This document shows positions 1 through 8,682 of a DNA stretch of 64,000 nt, one piece after another. Positions within the stretch are counted from its first letter, which is position 1; the number at the start of each line of letters is the position of its first letter. The notes under the pieces were generated by a model. That model did no database searches and was not told the origin of the DNA. It worked only from the letters and a program-made list of their open reading frames with translations. Source of the stretch: Mesorhizobium sp. CA8 (GTDB lineage Bacteria > Pseudomonadota > Alphaproteobacteria > Rhizobiales > Rhizobiaceae). The stretch lies in assembly GCF_020164955.1 (NCBI RefSeq), contig NZ_JAIUHG010000025.1, positions 1-64,000 of the forward strand, in the 5' to 3' direction. A program made the translations under genes and the position numbers.

Positions 1-139
1 CTCCACCCCCAGCCCTGTGCAGCTTCAGCCGATCCGACTGCATGGCAAACCTGCCAAGCAGGCGAGCCTTCTTGCCTCCAATCTTGACAGGGAACATGAG
101 AGACTAGGCCGCCGCCAGAGTAGAATTATCAAAAGGTCC

Positions 140-613
140 TCAGATAAACTGCACCTGGACGATCTCGTACCCCCGTGCGCCGCCCGGAGCATTGACCTCG
201 ATAGCGTCGCCGACTTCCTTGCCGATCAGCGCACGCGCGATCGGCGAAGAGATTGAGATACGGCCGGACTTCACGTCCGCTTCCTGATCGCCGACGATCT
301 GGTAGGTTTTCTTCTCTTCGGTGTCCTCGTCGACGAGCACGACAGTTGCGCCGAATTTCACCTTGTCGCCGGAAAGCTTCGAAACGTCGATAACTTCGGC
401 CCGCGCGATCAGATCCTCGAGTTCGTTGATGCGGCCTTCATTGTGACTCTGCGACTCCTTGGCCGCGTGATATTCTGCATTTTCGGACAGGTCGCCATGC
501 GAGCGCGCTTCGGAAATCGCCTCGATGATACGAGGACGTTCCTCCTGCTGGCGCCAGCGAAGTTCTTCCTTCAATGACGCGAACCCCTCGCCTGTCATCG
601 GGACCTTGATCAT
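140..613 (-). CDS. greA: Transcription elongation factor GreA
   Basis: GreA (157 aa) binds the secondary channel of RNA polymerase and stimulates cleavage of backtracked transcripts. The N-terminal coiled coil carries the family signature, with the acidic tip around 'HGDLSENAEYHAAKE', and a C-terminal FKBP-like domain follows. The frame is open further upstream to 673, but the ATG at 613 is preceded by a clear AGGAAAGG site and gives the usual length and the usual N-terminus (MIKVPMT). No other gene on this strand lies close, so it is probably monocistronic. The identification is secure from the conserved core. Confidence 0.96.
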   Translation of the reverse strand: MIKVPMTGEGFASLKEELRWRQQEERPRIIEAISEARSHGDLSENAEYHAAKESQSHNEGRINELEDLIARAEVIDVSKLSGDKVKFGATVVLVDEDTEEKKTYQIVGDQEADVKSGRISISSPIARALIGKEVGDAIEVNAPGGARGYEIVQVQFI

Positions 614-824
614 GTGCCTGACCTTTCCTGCCGCCGCCCCCGTTTTCGGGAGCGGCCTTGTCAACGGGTACAAAAAGAAAACGGTCCGGCAGCCTCGGGC
701 TAACGGAACCGTCTCACCACAATTTCCACGAATATAGCAATCTTCGCGCGATTTTCACGCCCAAAAATGAAATTTCGGCAAAATGATCACCGCTTTCGCG
801 GGTCCGGCTTCCCGGCAAACGAAA

Positions 825-852
825 AACCGGCCGCGATTGCCCGCAGCCGGTT
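825..852 (-). terminator. Rho-independent terminator of the TPR gene
   Basis: A perfect 7-bp inverted repeat (AACCGGC/GCCGGTT, 14-nt loop) lies 22 bases after the stop of the minus-strand TPR gene. On the minus strand it runs into TTTTTCG. It would separate that gene from greA. Confidence 0.7.
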
Positions 853-873
853 CGAGAAGCGTCGAAGCCCTGT

Positions 874-1410
874 TCAGCTCCTCAGGAAATGGTCGATCTG
901 CTCGGACAGCATGCCGTATTCGCGCGAGCCCTTGCCGGTCCGCTTTTCGATTTCCTGGAGCTGCTGCTGCGCGCCGGCGAGATCGCCGATCTGCAGATGC
1001 GCTTCGCCGAGATATTCGCGCACCAGCGTGTAGTTCGGGTCGATCCGCAGCGCTTCCTCATAATAGCCAAGGCCGACCGTGACGCGGCCCGAATGGCGGT
1101 GCGAATAGCCGAGATAGTTGAGGATGCGCGGATCCTGCTTGTTGGCGGCGAGCGTCAGCACCGAGATCGCCTCGTCATAGCGGCCGGCCATCGCCAGATC
1201 GTGGCCGGCCTCATAGATGCTCTCGTCGTCCAGCATGCCATATTGCGGCTTTACGCATTTGTTCTTCTTCTTATCCCAGACCTCGCCCTTCTTGCACTGC
1301 GTAGTGGTTTGACCGCTTCCGCCACCGCCTTCACCGGCAGTATAGGCCGGCGCAACGAACAGCGGCAGCGCCGCTACAGCCATGACCTGAACAAGCAAAC
1401 GTCTGCGCAT
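874..1410 (-). CDS. Exported tetratricopeptide-repeat protein
   Basis: This 178-aa protein begins with a signal peptide of about 24 residues (basic start, hydrophobic core, cleavage near AYTA). A short linker with a Cys pair (CKKGEVWDKKKNKC) follows. The second half, roughly residues 65-160, has at least two TPR units (AMAGRYDEAISVLTLA; GLGYYEEALRIDPNY). Such proteins are periplasmic scaffolds, and the partner cannot be told from sequence. The start is supported by AAGGAGG upstream of the ATG. It stands alone, 260 bases from greA on the same strand, with a terminator between them. Confidence 0.85.
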   Translation of the reverse strand: MRRRLLVQVMAVAALPLFVAPAYTAGEGGGGSGQTTTQCKKGEVWDKKKNKCVKPQYGMLDDESIYEAGHDLAMAGRYDEAISVLTLAANKQDPRILNYLGYSHRHSGRVTVGLGYYEEALRIDPNYTLVREYLGEAHLQIGDLAGAQQQLQEIEKRTGKGSREYGMLSEQIDHFLRS

Positions 1411-1588
1411 CGAAGCCTCCTTGAGCGTGACAATGGCAGACTAACGCCGCGCCGACGTGGTTTCATCCCGAAAAGCAAGCGGACGCGGAACTATTTTGAG
1501 CACGCGGACAGAAGCATTTACCAGCGGACGTGACGCGCGTTTTAATTCCGCTATCATCGGAACCAAGCGCTTCACGTGGAGAAAGGCA

Positions 1589-2014
1589 GTGCAGCAGCGC
1601 CTCGAGAAGGAGTGGGAACTTTCGATTGATCCGGACACGGTGCGCCTGTTCATTCTCAAGGCGAAGGCGCTGAGCGCCGCCGTTAACGAGGACTATGACG
1701 ACGGCGCCGAGCATGAGGTCGAGTTCGACGGCGACACGCATGCCAGCCACCATCACGACGGCCTTGTCGAGGAAGCCTCGGAAGATCTCACCGAGGAGGA
1801 ATTCCGCGAGCTGATCAACGATCTCAACATCGACGAAGCGGCCGAGCTGATCGCACTCGCCTGGGTCGGGCGCGGCGACTATGACGCATCCGAATGGGTG
1901 GATGCCGTGGCCGCCGCCAGGGAGCGTCCCAGGAAGCGCACGGCCAAATACCTGCTTGGCCTGCCGATGCTTGCCGACTGGCTGGAGGAAGGCCTTGAGG
2001 CCATCGGCGCGTAA
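1589..2014 (+). CDS. DUF3775 domain-containing protein
   Basis: This small acidic cytoplasmic protein (141 aa) resembles the DUF3775 family, whose function is unknown. The conserved part starts at LSIDPDTVRLFILKAKALSAAV and ends in LADWLEEGLEAIG. The frame is open from 1457, but a GTG at 1589 follows GGAGAAAGGCA at good spacing and lies just before the conserved block, so I take it as the start. The middle is rich in Glu, Asp and His (about residues 48-70) and looks disordered. The family name is from memory of the pattern, hence moderate confidence in the label; the gene itself is solid. Confidence 0.75.
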   Translation: MQQRLEKEWELSIDPDTVRLFILKAKALSAAVNEDYDDGAEHEVEFDGDTHASHHHDGLVEEASEDLTEEEFRELINDLNIDEAAELIALAWVGRGDYDASEWVDAVAAARERPRKRTAKYLLGLPMLADWLEEGLEAIGA

Positions 2015-2089
2015 CGCGCCGGTAACCGATTGTGATCGCCAAGGCTGCCCGCGCAGGCAACTTCGCAACGCGACCGCCGTTTCGGGGCG

Positions 2090-3136
2090 ATGGCAACGCT
2101 GAGCCTTTCCCGAATTTGCCGACTGGCGCTGCCTGTGGCGGCCGCGATGCTGCTGGTTACGCCGGCCGTGGCCAAGCATCACCATCGGAACAAAAGACAC
2201 CTGCCGCCGGCCAGCCAGAGCGCCGCTCCGGCATCGGAAACGCCGCCGGCGACCCCGGTTCCAGGGTCGCGCCCCCAGGACATGGAGAACGGCACTGAGA
2301 AATCCGGGCAAGACAAAAGCCGCCTCGACAGCAGCGACGACCTCCTCAACCAGGAGAAATCGCATCCGAAATGGGATGCCCGCCCGCCACGTTCGAAGAG
2401 CGCTCAAACCGCGCCGCGGACGGAATCCGAGCCGCTGACGCCGGATGTGGTGCCGACGCCGCCGCGGAAGCCCACTGAGTTCGAGCCGGAGCCGCCGGAA
2501 ACCGCGCCGCAGCCATCGGAAAAACCCGAACCACCGGACGAGGAAAAGATGCTTCCCGATCCGCGCTCGGCCGACATGCCGGCCGACACGATGCCGGCGG
2601 AAGAAACCGCATGCCGCGAGCGGCTGAAGGAGCTGGGCGTCGAGTTCGAGGAGCACAAGGCCGAGCACGATGCGGAAATCGGCTGCTCGATCCCCTATCC
2701 GGTAATTTTGAAGACGCTCGGCAAATCCATCGGCATCGGTCCCGGCACCGAGCTCAACTGTCAGATGGCCGAGGCCGCCGCGCGCTTCATGGCCGATGTC
2801 GTTCAGCCTACGGCGAAGGCCGAACTCGGCGCCGATTTGAAGTCGGTCAACCAGGGCTCGGCCTTCGTTTGCCGCCCACGCAACGGCACCCGCAAACTGT
2901 CTGAACACGCCTTCGGCAATGCGCTCGACATCGCGAGCTTCATCTTGTCGGACGGCAGGAAGATCGAGGTCGGGCCGGCGCCGCCGGATCAAGACGCGAA
3001 GTTCCTCGACGCGGTGCGCAAGGCCGCCTGCGGGCCGTTCAAGACGGTGCTCGGACCAGGGTCCGACCCCGACCACGCGCTGCATTTCCACTTCGACCTG
3101 GAACCGCGCCGCCACGGCGGCACCTTTTGCCAGTAA
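2090..3136 (+). CDS. Extensin-like C-terminal domain protein, copy 1 (exported)
   Basis: This 348-aa protein has a signal peptide (residues 1-28, cleavage after AVA), a long Pro/Glu-rich linker (about 30-175) and a C-terminal extensin-like C domain. That domain holds the zinc-peptidase pattern SxHxxGxAxD (S271, H273, D280) and a closing HFH (H332, H334), the arrangement of M15-type D-Ala-D-Ala carboxypeptidases. A periplasmic role on peptidoglycan is therefore plausible but inferred. Paired cysteines (ACRE, GCSI, NCQM, VCRP, ACGP, FCQ) suggest disulfides. A paralogue follows 167 bases downstream on the same strand. Confidence 0.88.
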   Translation: MATLSLSRICRLALPVAAAMLLVTPAVAKHHHRNKRHLPPASQSAAPASETPPATPVPGSRPQDMENGTEKSGQDKSRLDSSDDLLNQEKSHPKWDARPPRSKSAQTAPRTESEPLTPDVVPTPPRKPTEFEPEPPETAPQPSEKPEPPDEEKMLPDPRSADMPADTMPAEETACRERLKELGVEFEEHKAEHDAEIGCSIPYPVILKTLGKSIGIGPGTELNCQMAEAAARFMADVVQPTAKAELGADLKSVNQGSAFVCRPRNGTRKLSEHAFGNALDIASFILSDGRKIEVGPAPPDQDAKFLDAVRKAACGPFKTVLGPGSDPDHALHFHFDLEPRRHGGTFCQ

Positions 3137-3303
3137 GCACGATTTCGAAAGTTTCGGTCACGTCCCAACAAGTTCAGCGCCGCAATTCCGCCCCAGGCAT
3201 GAATGCCGGCGCTGATCTTTCCTTTACTGTTGAGGGCTAACCTTGTGTCATTTGGATCATGATCCCAACAGGGATCAGATCTTGGGGACAAGGACGCCTT
3301 TCG

Positions 3304-4134
3304 ATGGCTCGAAGACTTGGCGCCATGCTGGCGGCGGCGCGACGGACCAAGCGTGCGCGCATCATGCTCGTCGGGCTGGCCGCGGGCATTGCCATCGCGA
3401 CGATGTCGGCCTGCACGACCGGTGACGTCTTTGCGCTGCAGCCGGCAGTCGATGTCGGCAGCCAGACGGCAGCCGTGCCGCAGCCCGACGCGCCGCAATA
3501 TTCCGGGATGCAACGCCTTGTTCCGTCCAATCCCTACATGACCCAGGCCGCCTATCCGCGCATGGATGAGCCGATGTCGCCGACCGTGCAGATGCCGGCC
3601 AGCGAGATCGACTGCCGCAACGAGTTGGAGCGGATGGGCGTGGTCTATCAGGACATTCAGCCGATCCATGAAGGCCAGTGCGGCATCGACTATCCAGTGA
3701 AGGTCTCGGCGATCGGCAGCGTCGCCATGAAGCCGGCGGCGACGCTGACTTGCAACATGGCCGCCACCTTTGCCGCCTGGACGAAGAACGAGCTGCAGCC
3801 GGCTGCCCGCTGGCGCTATTTCTCCGGCGTGAGGGCGATCCACCAAGGTTCTAGCTATTCCTGCCGTAACATCGCCGGCGAAGGCGTTCTCTCCGAGCAC
3901 GGCAAGGGCAATGCCCTCGACGTCATGAGCATCGAGCTCAACAATGGCGACGACATCGACGTCCGCAAGCCCGGCCTGTTCGCCTTCCGCACGCGCGGCT
4001 TCCTCAACAATGTGCGCGCCGACGGCTGCGAGTATTTCACCACGGTGCTCGGCCCAGGCTACAATTACGACCACCGCAACCATTTCCATTTCGACATCAA
4101 GAACCGCAAAAGCGGTTACCGCGCCTGCCGCTGA
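3304..4134 (+). CDS. Extensin-like C-terminal domain protein, copy 2 (probable lipoprotein)
   Basis: This is the paralogue of the preceding gene (276 aa from this start) with the same C-terminal domain: S197, H199, D206 in SEHGKGNALD and H260, H262 in NHFHFD. The N-terminus differs. A basic stretch is followed by a hydrophobic segment ending MSAC, a plausible though imperfect lipobox, so the protein is probably anchored to a membrane. An ATG at 3259 in the same frame is an alternative start; the one at 3304 places the hydrophobic segment closer to the N-terminus. The cysteine pattern of the domain is kept. The substrate is unknown. Confidence 0.85.
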   Translation: MARRLGAMLAAARRTKRARIMLVGLAAGIAIATMSACTTGDVFALQPAVDVGSQTAAVPQPDAPQYSGMQRLVPSNPYMTQAAYPRMDEPMSPTVQMPASEIDCRNELERMGVVYQDIQPIHEGQCGIDYPVKVSAIGSVAMKPAATLTCNMAATFAAWTKNELQPAARWRYFSGVRAIHQGSSYSCRNIAGEGVLSEHGKGNALDVMSIELNNGDDIDVRKPGLFAFRTRGFLNNVRADGCEYFTTVLGPGYNYDHRNHFHFDIKNRKSGYRACR

Positions 4135-4201
4135 GGCTGCTCTGCCCAAAACGGCCAACACCGCATAAAATGGTCGTGCGTGGATTTGGGAGCGGTTGGC
4201 T

Positions 4202-4906
4202 GTGGGTGAGCGAAGCCTGAGGCGGCGCGCGGCGATCTGGCTGGCGGCGGTTTGCGCCTTCTATCTGGCGCTCGCCTACGTCGCCGCGCCGGAATTCTGG
4301 ACCTGGCGGGAGCGCGGTTTTCGTACCCGGCCCTTCGAGATGGTGACGCATACGCCGCAGGGCATTCCCGGCGATCCGATCAATGTCGGCCTTGTCGGCA
4401 CCGAGAAGGAAGTTGTCCACGCCTTCGCGGTCGCGGGCTGGGACACGGCCGATGCCGTGACGCTCAGGACTGCGATCGACATCGGTGAAAGCGTCTTATT
4501 TTCCCGCCCCTACCCCGATGCGCCGATGAGCCGCCTTTTGTTCGAGGGCCGCTCTCAAGATCTTGCCTTCGAAAAGCCGGTCGGCGACAGCGCCGACCGG
4601 CGCCACCACGTCCGCTTCTGGCAGACGGACACGGTCGGCGACGACGGCCGTCCGCTCTGGCTGGGCGCCGCCAGCTTCGATCGTGGCGTCGGCCTCAGCC
4701 ACGACACGGGCGCCGTCACCCACCACATCGGCCCCGACATCGACGCGGAGCGCGACTTCCTGATCGGCGACCTGAAGGCCGCCGGCCTGCTTGCATCCAC
4801 CAGCGAGATACCGGGAATCGGCGCCACCAAGACGGGACGCAACGGCGGCGGCGATCCCTATTTTACCGACGGCATGGCCGTGATCGGCGTGTTGAAGGTG
4901 CAATGA
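4202..4906 (+). CDS. LssY C-terminal domain protein, membrane-anchored
   Basis: This is a protein of about 234 aa with one N-terminal membrane segment (IWLAAVCAFYLALAYVAAP) and a domain resembling the C-terminus of LssY: 'DPINVGLVGTEKEVVHAFAVAGWDTAD', 'HHVRFWQTD', 'LWLGAASFDRGVG' and 'HHIGPDIDAERDFL'. The molecular function of this domain is not established. In LssY it is fused to a PAP2 phosphatase, which is absent here. The start is uncertain: TTG at 4196 sits too close to the GGAG site, so the in-frame GTG at 4202 is preferred. Confidence 0.75.
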   Translation: MGERSLRRRAAIWLAAVCAFYLALAYVAAPEFWTWRERGFRTRPFEMVTHTPQGIPGDPINVGLVGTEKEVVHAFAVAGWDTADAVTLRTAIDIGESVLFSRPYPDAPMSRLLFEGRSQDLAFEKPVGDSADRRHHVRFWQTDTVGDDGRPLWLGAASFDRGVGLSHDTGAVTHHIGPDIDAERDFLIGDLKAAGLLASTSEIPGIGATKTGRNGGGDPYFTDGMAVIGVLKVQ

Positions 4907-5058
4907 CGGCACGCCCGTCACGCACGCATCGTCATCGATGCACTTGTCGGCATTTCTCGGCGCCGATCTGGGATGCGGCTTGAACGGCGCGCCTGTCATG
5001 TTCCAAAAATAACGGCGGGCTATTTTCGAATGCACTGCAGCAATGCTATTGACCGCCC

Positions 5059-6369
5059 ATGCTATATCTTGAAATCGCCGTCGTGGCCGTCCTCATCTTG
5101 GTGAACGGCCTTTTGTCGATGTCGGAGCTTGCCATCGTCTCGTCGCGACCCGCCCGACTCAAGGCGATGATCGACCGCAACGTCAACGGCGCCGGCCGTG
5201 CGTTGGCGCTCGGCTCGAACCCAGGCAAGTTCCTGTCCTCGGTGCAGATCGGCATCACCCTGGTCGGCGTTCTCTCCGGCGCCTTCTCGGGCGCCACGCT
5301 CGGCGAAAGGCTGGCGCAATATCTGGCCTCGACCGGCATCCGCGAAAACATCGCCGACCCCATCGGCGTCGGCATCGTCGTCGCCTTGATCACCTATGCC
5401 TCGCTGATCGTCGGCGAATTGGTGCCAAAGCAGATCGCGCTCAAGGACCCGGAACGCGTCGCGGTCAGGGCCGCGCCGGCAATGACCATCCTCGCCACCT
5501 TCTCGGCGCCGCTGGTCTTCCTGCTCGACCTCTCCGGCCGCGCCGTGCTGTGGCTGCTCGGGCAAGCCGGCGAGACGGAAGAGAAGGTCACCGACGAGGA
5601 GATCAAGATGTTGGTGGCCGAGGCCGAGCATCACGGCACCATCGAATCCGACGAGCGCCGCATGATCGCCGGCGTCATGCGCCTCGGCGACCGCGCCGTG
5701 CGCGCCGTCATGACGCCGCGCACCGAGGTCGACTGGCTGAACCTGCAGTCGGACGACACCGCCGTCAAAAAGCTTCTGATGGACACCCAGCACTCGCGCC
5801 TGCCCGTCGGCGACGGCAATGTCGACGCCATGGTCGGCGTCATCCAGACGCGCGACGTGTTGGCGGCCCTTCTGGCCGGCAGGGTATTGGACCCGCGCCA
5901 GCATGTGCGCGCCGCCCCCATCGTGCATGACCAGGCCGACGCGCTCGACGTCCTGCAGAAACTCAGGGAATCGGACGTCCCGATGGCGCTGGTCCATGAC
6001 GAATACGGCCATTTCGAAGGCATCGTCACCCCGGCCGACATCCTCGAAGCCATCACCGGCGTGTTCCGCTCCGACCTCGAGGCCGGCGAGGAGGAGAATG
6101 CCGTGAAGCGCGAGGACGGCTCCTGGCTGCTCGCCGGCTATATGCAGGCCGACGAGATGGCCGAGGTGCTGGGCATCGACCTACCGGAAAACCGCGACTA
6201 CGAAACCGTCGCCGGCTATGTGCTGTCGCATCTCCACCATCTGCCGACGACCGGCGAATGCGTCGACGCGCAAGGCTGGCGCTTCGAGGTGGTCGACCTG
6301 GACGGCCGCCGCATCGACAAGCTGATCGCCACCCGCCTGCCCGACGGCCACCGCCCTGTGGTGCGCTGA
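5059..6369 (+). CDS. CNNM/HlyC-CorC family membrane protein with CBS domains
   Basis: This 436-aa protein has the three-part layout of the family. A CNNM transmembrane domain (about residues 1-180, several hydrophobic segments and the NPGKFLSSVQIGITLVG signature) comes first. A CBS pair (about 205-325, including MTPRTEVDWL and VHDEYGHFEGIVTPADILEAITG) follows, and a CorC_HlyC domain ends it (about 345-430). Members are linked to Mg/Co ion movement; the old name hemolysin is misleading. It acts in the inner membrane. The gene stands alone with 152 bases upstream and no strong Shine-Dalgarno, but the ATG is the natural start. Confidence 0.92.
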   Translation: MLYLEIAVVAVLILVNGLLSMSELAIVSSRPARLKAMIDRNVNGAGRALALGSNPGKFLSSVQIGITLVGVLSGAFSGATLGERLAQYLASTGIRENIADPIGVGIVVALITYASLIVGELVPKQIALKDPERVAVRAAPAMTILATFSAPLVFLLDLSGRAVLWLLGQAGETEEKVTDEEIKMLVAEAEHHGTIESDERRMIAGVMRLGDRAVRAVMTPRTEVDWLNLQSDDTAVKKLLMDTQHSRLPVGDGNVDAMVGVIQTRDVLAALLAGRVLDPRQHVRAAPIVHDQADALDVLQKLRESDVPMALVHDEYGHFEGIVTPADILEAITGVFRSDLEAGEEENAVKREDGSWLLAGYMQADEMAEVLGIDLPENRDYETVAGYVLSHLHHLPTTGECVDAQGWRFEVVDLDGRRIDKLIATRLPDGHRPVVR

Positions 6370-6409
6370 GGATCGCCTCCCTCGATGCGGCTGGAACTGC
6401 CAGCACTGC

Positions 6410-6838
6410 TCAGGCAAGCTGCTTGCGAAAAAAGATGCGCGCCTGTCCCTCGACTGCGAAAGGAATGCGGCCGAATTCGTTATAACCATGCCGGATGTAG
6501 AATCCGGGTGCCTGAAAGCTGCTCGTTTCGACGACAGCGCCCCTGCAGCCGCGTCTTCTTGCGGCTTCCTCGACGGTTGCAAGCAGCCGAGCGCCGTAGG
6601 ATCGGCCACGCAGATGCGCCGGCACGAAAAACATGTCGAGGAACAGTAGGCCGAGCTCGGTTCGTCCCCAAAGCCCACCGAGTGCCCTGCCCGAGCCATC
6701 GTATAGCACGGCCCCGATGGGCAGGCGATCATCCACGCCTGTGGCGGCAACGTTATAGCGATAGAGCGCCGCTGCCGCCTCGGCTTTGACGGCATCGTCA
6801 GCCGACGGCAAGATTCTCAGATTCGGAGTCTCGTTCAT
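6410..6838 (-). CDS. GNAT family N-acetyltransferase
   Basis: This is a GCN5-related acetyltransferase of 142 aa with the acetyl-CoA motif A (FFVPAHLRGRSYGARLLATVEEAARRRG) and a C-terminal GFYIRHGYNEFGRIPF block typical of motif B. The substrate cannot be predicted. The frame is open to 6931, but the ATG at 6838 gives a normal N-terminus (MNETPNLRILPSADD) and leaves a 64-base divergent promoter region before the gamma-glutamylcyclotransferase-like gene. A longer start would overlap that gene. Confidence 0.88.
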   Translation of the reverse strand: MNETPNLRILPSADDAVKAEAAAALYRYNVAATGVDDRLPIGAVLYDGSGRALGGLWGRTELGLLFLDMFFVPAHLRGRSYGARLLATVEEAARRRGCRGAVVETSSFQAPGFYIRHGYNEFGRIPFAVEGQARIFFRKQLA

Positions 6839-6902
6839 CTTCGCCTGTTCCGAACAACTGCATGGATTGTGAACTTCCAACCTCTGCCGACGTTCCTCCT
6901 GC

Positions 6903-7313
6903 ATGGCTTCGAAAGTCTTCGTGTTCGGCACTTTGAAGATGGGCTATCCCCTGCACGAGCAGGGTTTGAGCGGGGCCGCGTTTCTTGGCAACTGTCGGAG
7001 GCATGAGCGTTTTCCAATGCTGATTGCCGGGCCTCGCTTCGCTCCGATGATGTTTAACGAACCGGGTGCCGGCTTCCAGGTCGCCGGCGAACTTTACGAG
7101 GTGGATGAACGCATCCTCTCACGCCTCGACAGGCTTGAATCCGTCGGCGCGCCTGGCAATCTGCGCGTGCCGGTCGAGGTTGAGCCTTTCGAAGGCGGGA
7201 CGTCGATCCTAGCGCAGGTCTACATGAAATCCCGGCATCTCGCCGATCCCGTACATTCCGCATATCTCGCTTATTACAATGACCGGCGCTTCGTGCTTCC
7301 CCCGAGCACTTAG
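6903..7313 (+). CDS. Gamma-glutamylcyclotransferase-like (AIG2/GGCT fold) protein
   Basis: This 136-aa protein has the GGCT-fold signature FGTLKMGYPLHE at the start, which forms the glycine-rich anion-binding turn, and the acidic segment VAGELYEVDERILSRLDRLE where the family keeps its catalytic Glu. Known members cyclise gamma-glutamyl or gamma-glutamylamine dipeptides, and the exact substrate is open. It is divergent from the GNAT gene. The assignment rests on the clear N-terminal motif and the correct length. Confidence 0.88.
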   Translation: MASKVFVFGTLKMGYPLHEQGLSGAAFLGNCRRHERFPMLIAGPRFAPMMFNEPGAGFQVAGELYEVDERILSRLDRLESVGAPGNLRVPVEVEPFEGGTSILAQVYMKSRHLADPVHSAYLAYYNDRRFVLPPST

Positions 7314-7443
7314 CGACTTCGCCGCCTCCGGAAGTTCCATTTTCGGATATTAAACGGGCTAAAGCGATCGCAATCCGAGCGGCGCCGAGCAGCAACGGCT
7401 TGCGCCGCTTCCCGGCAAATCCACTCGGTGCCCGCCAGCTTGG

Positions 7444-7809
7444 CTATTCCCGGACGAAGGTGTCGAGGCTGATGCCGAAGGCACGCCAGGTCCCCACCCG
7501 CTCGCGGGAAGCGGTTTCGCCCTCCTTGCCGGTGATGGTGCTGCCTGCCACCGTCAGCCACATCGTCTCCAGCTTGCCGTCTCGCAATATGCCGGTGTAG
7601 CTCACCGCGGCGGGGCCGGCCGTACCCTCGCCGGCGGCCGTTACCCCAATCACGTCGCCATGCGCGATGCCGGATATCGGCACGGTCTGTCCATAGAAGC
7701 TGCTGTCTTCGAGCGCCGTGCGAAACGTGCCTTCAATCCGGCCGCACTCCTCGCCGGTGATGTCGAGGACGGACCCGTATTGATTACGCCATCTGCCAAG
7801 CCAAGGCAT
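7444..7809 (-). CDS. Avidin-like (streptavidin-fold) protein
   Basis: This is a 121-aa protein with no signal peptide. It matches the avidin barrel from end to end: GRWRNQYGS (strand 1), IEGTFRTAL, PISGIAHGD, VSYTGIL, METMW-type strand ETMWLTV, then TWRAFGISLDTF (last strands). By hand alignment the biotin contacts N23, S27, W108, W120 and D128 of streptavidin are kept as N9, S13, W84, W108 and D116. Y43 is F29, W92 is Y71, and the W79 position is not aromatic. Biotin binding is therefore likely weakened or altered. A very strong GGAGGAGGGG site fixes the ATG at 7809, although the frame stays open further upstream. No biotin gene is nearby. Confidence 0.78.
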   Translation of the reverse strand: MPWLGRWRNQYGSVLDITGEECGRIEGTFRTALEDSSFYGQTVPISGIAHGDVIGVTAAGEGTAGPAAVSYTGILRDGKLETMWLTVAGSTITGKEGETASRERVGTWRAFGISLDTFVRE

Positions 7810-7982
7810 TCCCCTCCTCCACGACTGTGCTGTCTTCGTCTTCAGCGGATTGGAGCCTGCATCTAACGCGTCGTCCCGAGCGGTCAAGTGACCGGCCAAA
7901 CCCGAACGCAGGTGCGACGGCCTAAAGGGATCAAAACTGGACTCCAGGCAAGACAGGTAGCTCGGGTTGCCAAAAAATAAAA

Positions 7983-8006
7983 AGGGCGGCACGCAAGCGC
8001 CGCCCT
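7983..8006 (-). terminator. Rho-independent terminator of the FMN reductase gene
   Basis: AGGGCGGC and GCCGCCCT pair across an 8-nt loop, 28 bases after the stop at 8034. On the minus strand a long T-rich tract (TTTTTATTTTTT) follows. This is a strong intrinsic terminator. Confidence 0.88.
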
Positions 8007-8033
8007 CCGGGAGGATGATTCTACGCAGGCGCT

Positions 8034-8639
8034 TTAAGCGGCCTGGGCTTCGCCGGCGATTGCGTCGGCGGCGCGAGCCGCTTTCAGCACCCTTGCCCAC
8101 CAGGCGACGTCGTTGACCAGGGCGGCGGCCGACTGGTTCAGGTGCTCGAGATCCTCGAGCTTCTTCTCGCCCTGGCGAACTGCAAGGAAATCGCCCCAGG
8201 CGATGTGCACCGCCGACTTGACCGGCGCCATCTGCAGCTCGACGGCGATCAGGCGGAGCTGCTCGATCGCGCGCGAGCCGCCGACGCTGCCATAGCCGAC
8301 GAAGCCGGCCGGCTTCTTGTTCCACTCGTTGGCGGCGTAGTCGATGGCGTTCTTCAGCACAGCGGTCGGGGCGTGATTGTATTCAGCGGCGGTGAAGATG
8401 AAGCCGTCGAACTCGGCGACCTTCTTCTGCCAGCGCTGCGCCACTTCGTTCTGCGACGGCGCCCAGGCGGACGAAGCGACCTCGTCGAAGAAAGGCAGCG
8501 GCCAGTCGCGCAGATCGACGATCTCGACATCGATATCGGCGTGCGACTTGGCGATCTTGGCGATCCACTGCGTCGGCACGTCGGCGAAGCGGGCGGCGCG
8601 CGTCGAACCGACGACAATGGCGATTTTGGGCTTGGACAT
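8034..8639 (-). CDS. NADPH-dependent FMN reductase / quinone reductase
   Basis: This flavodoxin-like reductase (201 aa) of the NADPH-dependent FMN reductase family (ChrR, azoreductase and quinone reductase relatives) reduces quinones, chromate or azo compounds with bound FMN. Seen: the phosphate-binding loop GSTRAARFAD near the N-terminus and the AAEYNHAPTAVLKNAIDY motif that packs on the flavin. The ATG at 8639 follows AAGGAG; the frame continues to 8717 but that would enter the promoter. It is divergent from an HxlR regulator with a palindrome between, so it is probably the regulator's target. Confidence 0.9.
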   Translation of the reverse strand: MSKPKIAIVVGSTRAARFADVPTQWIAKIAKSHADIDVEIVDLRDWPLPFFDEVASSAWAPSQNEVAQRWQKKVAEFDGFIFTAAEYNHAPTAVLKNAIDYAANEWNKKPAGFVGYGSVGGSRAIEQLRLIAVELQMAPVKSAVHIAWGDFLAVRQGEKKLEDLEHLNQSAAALVNDVAWWARVLKAARAADAIAGEAQAA

Positions 8640-8665
8640 AAGGGGCTCTCCTTGCGGGAATTTCT

Positions 8666-8682
8666 GGTATCGTTTGGATACC
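8666..8682. promoter_or_regulatory. Candidate HxlR operator
   Basis: A perfect inverted repeat, GGTATC-GTTTG-GATACC, lies between the divergent FMN reductase and HxlR genes, 27 bases upstream of the reductase start. A further TGATAC half-site is at 8695-8700. Position and symmetry suit a dimeric winged-helix repressor acting on both promoters. Binding is inferred. Confidence 0.6.

Noticed and set aside
1463..3115. 550-aa open frame on the minus strand opposite the DUF3775 and extensin genes
   Set aside because: Low-complexity Arg/Gly-rich translation without motifs; it is the antisense shadow of GC-rich genes on the plus strand.
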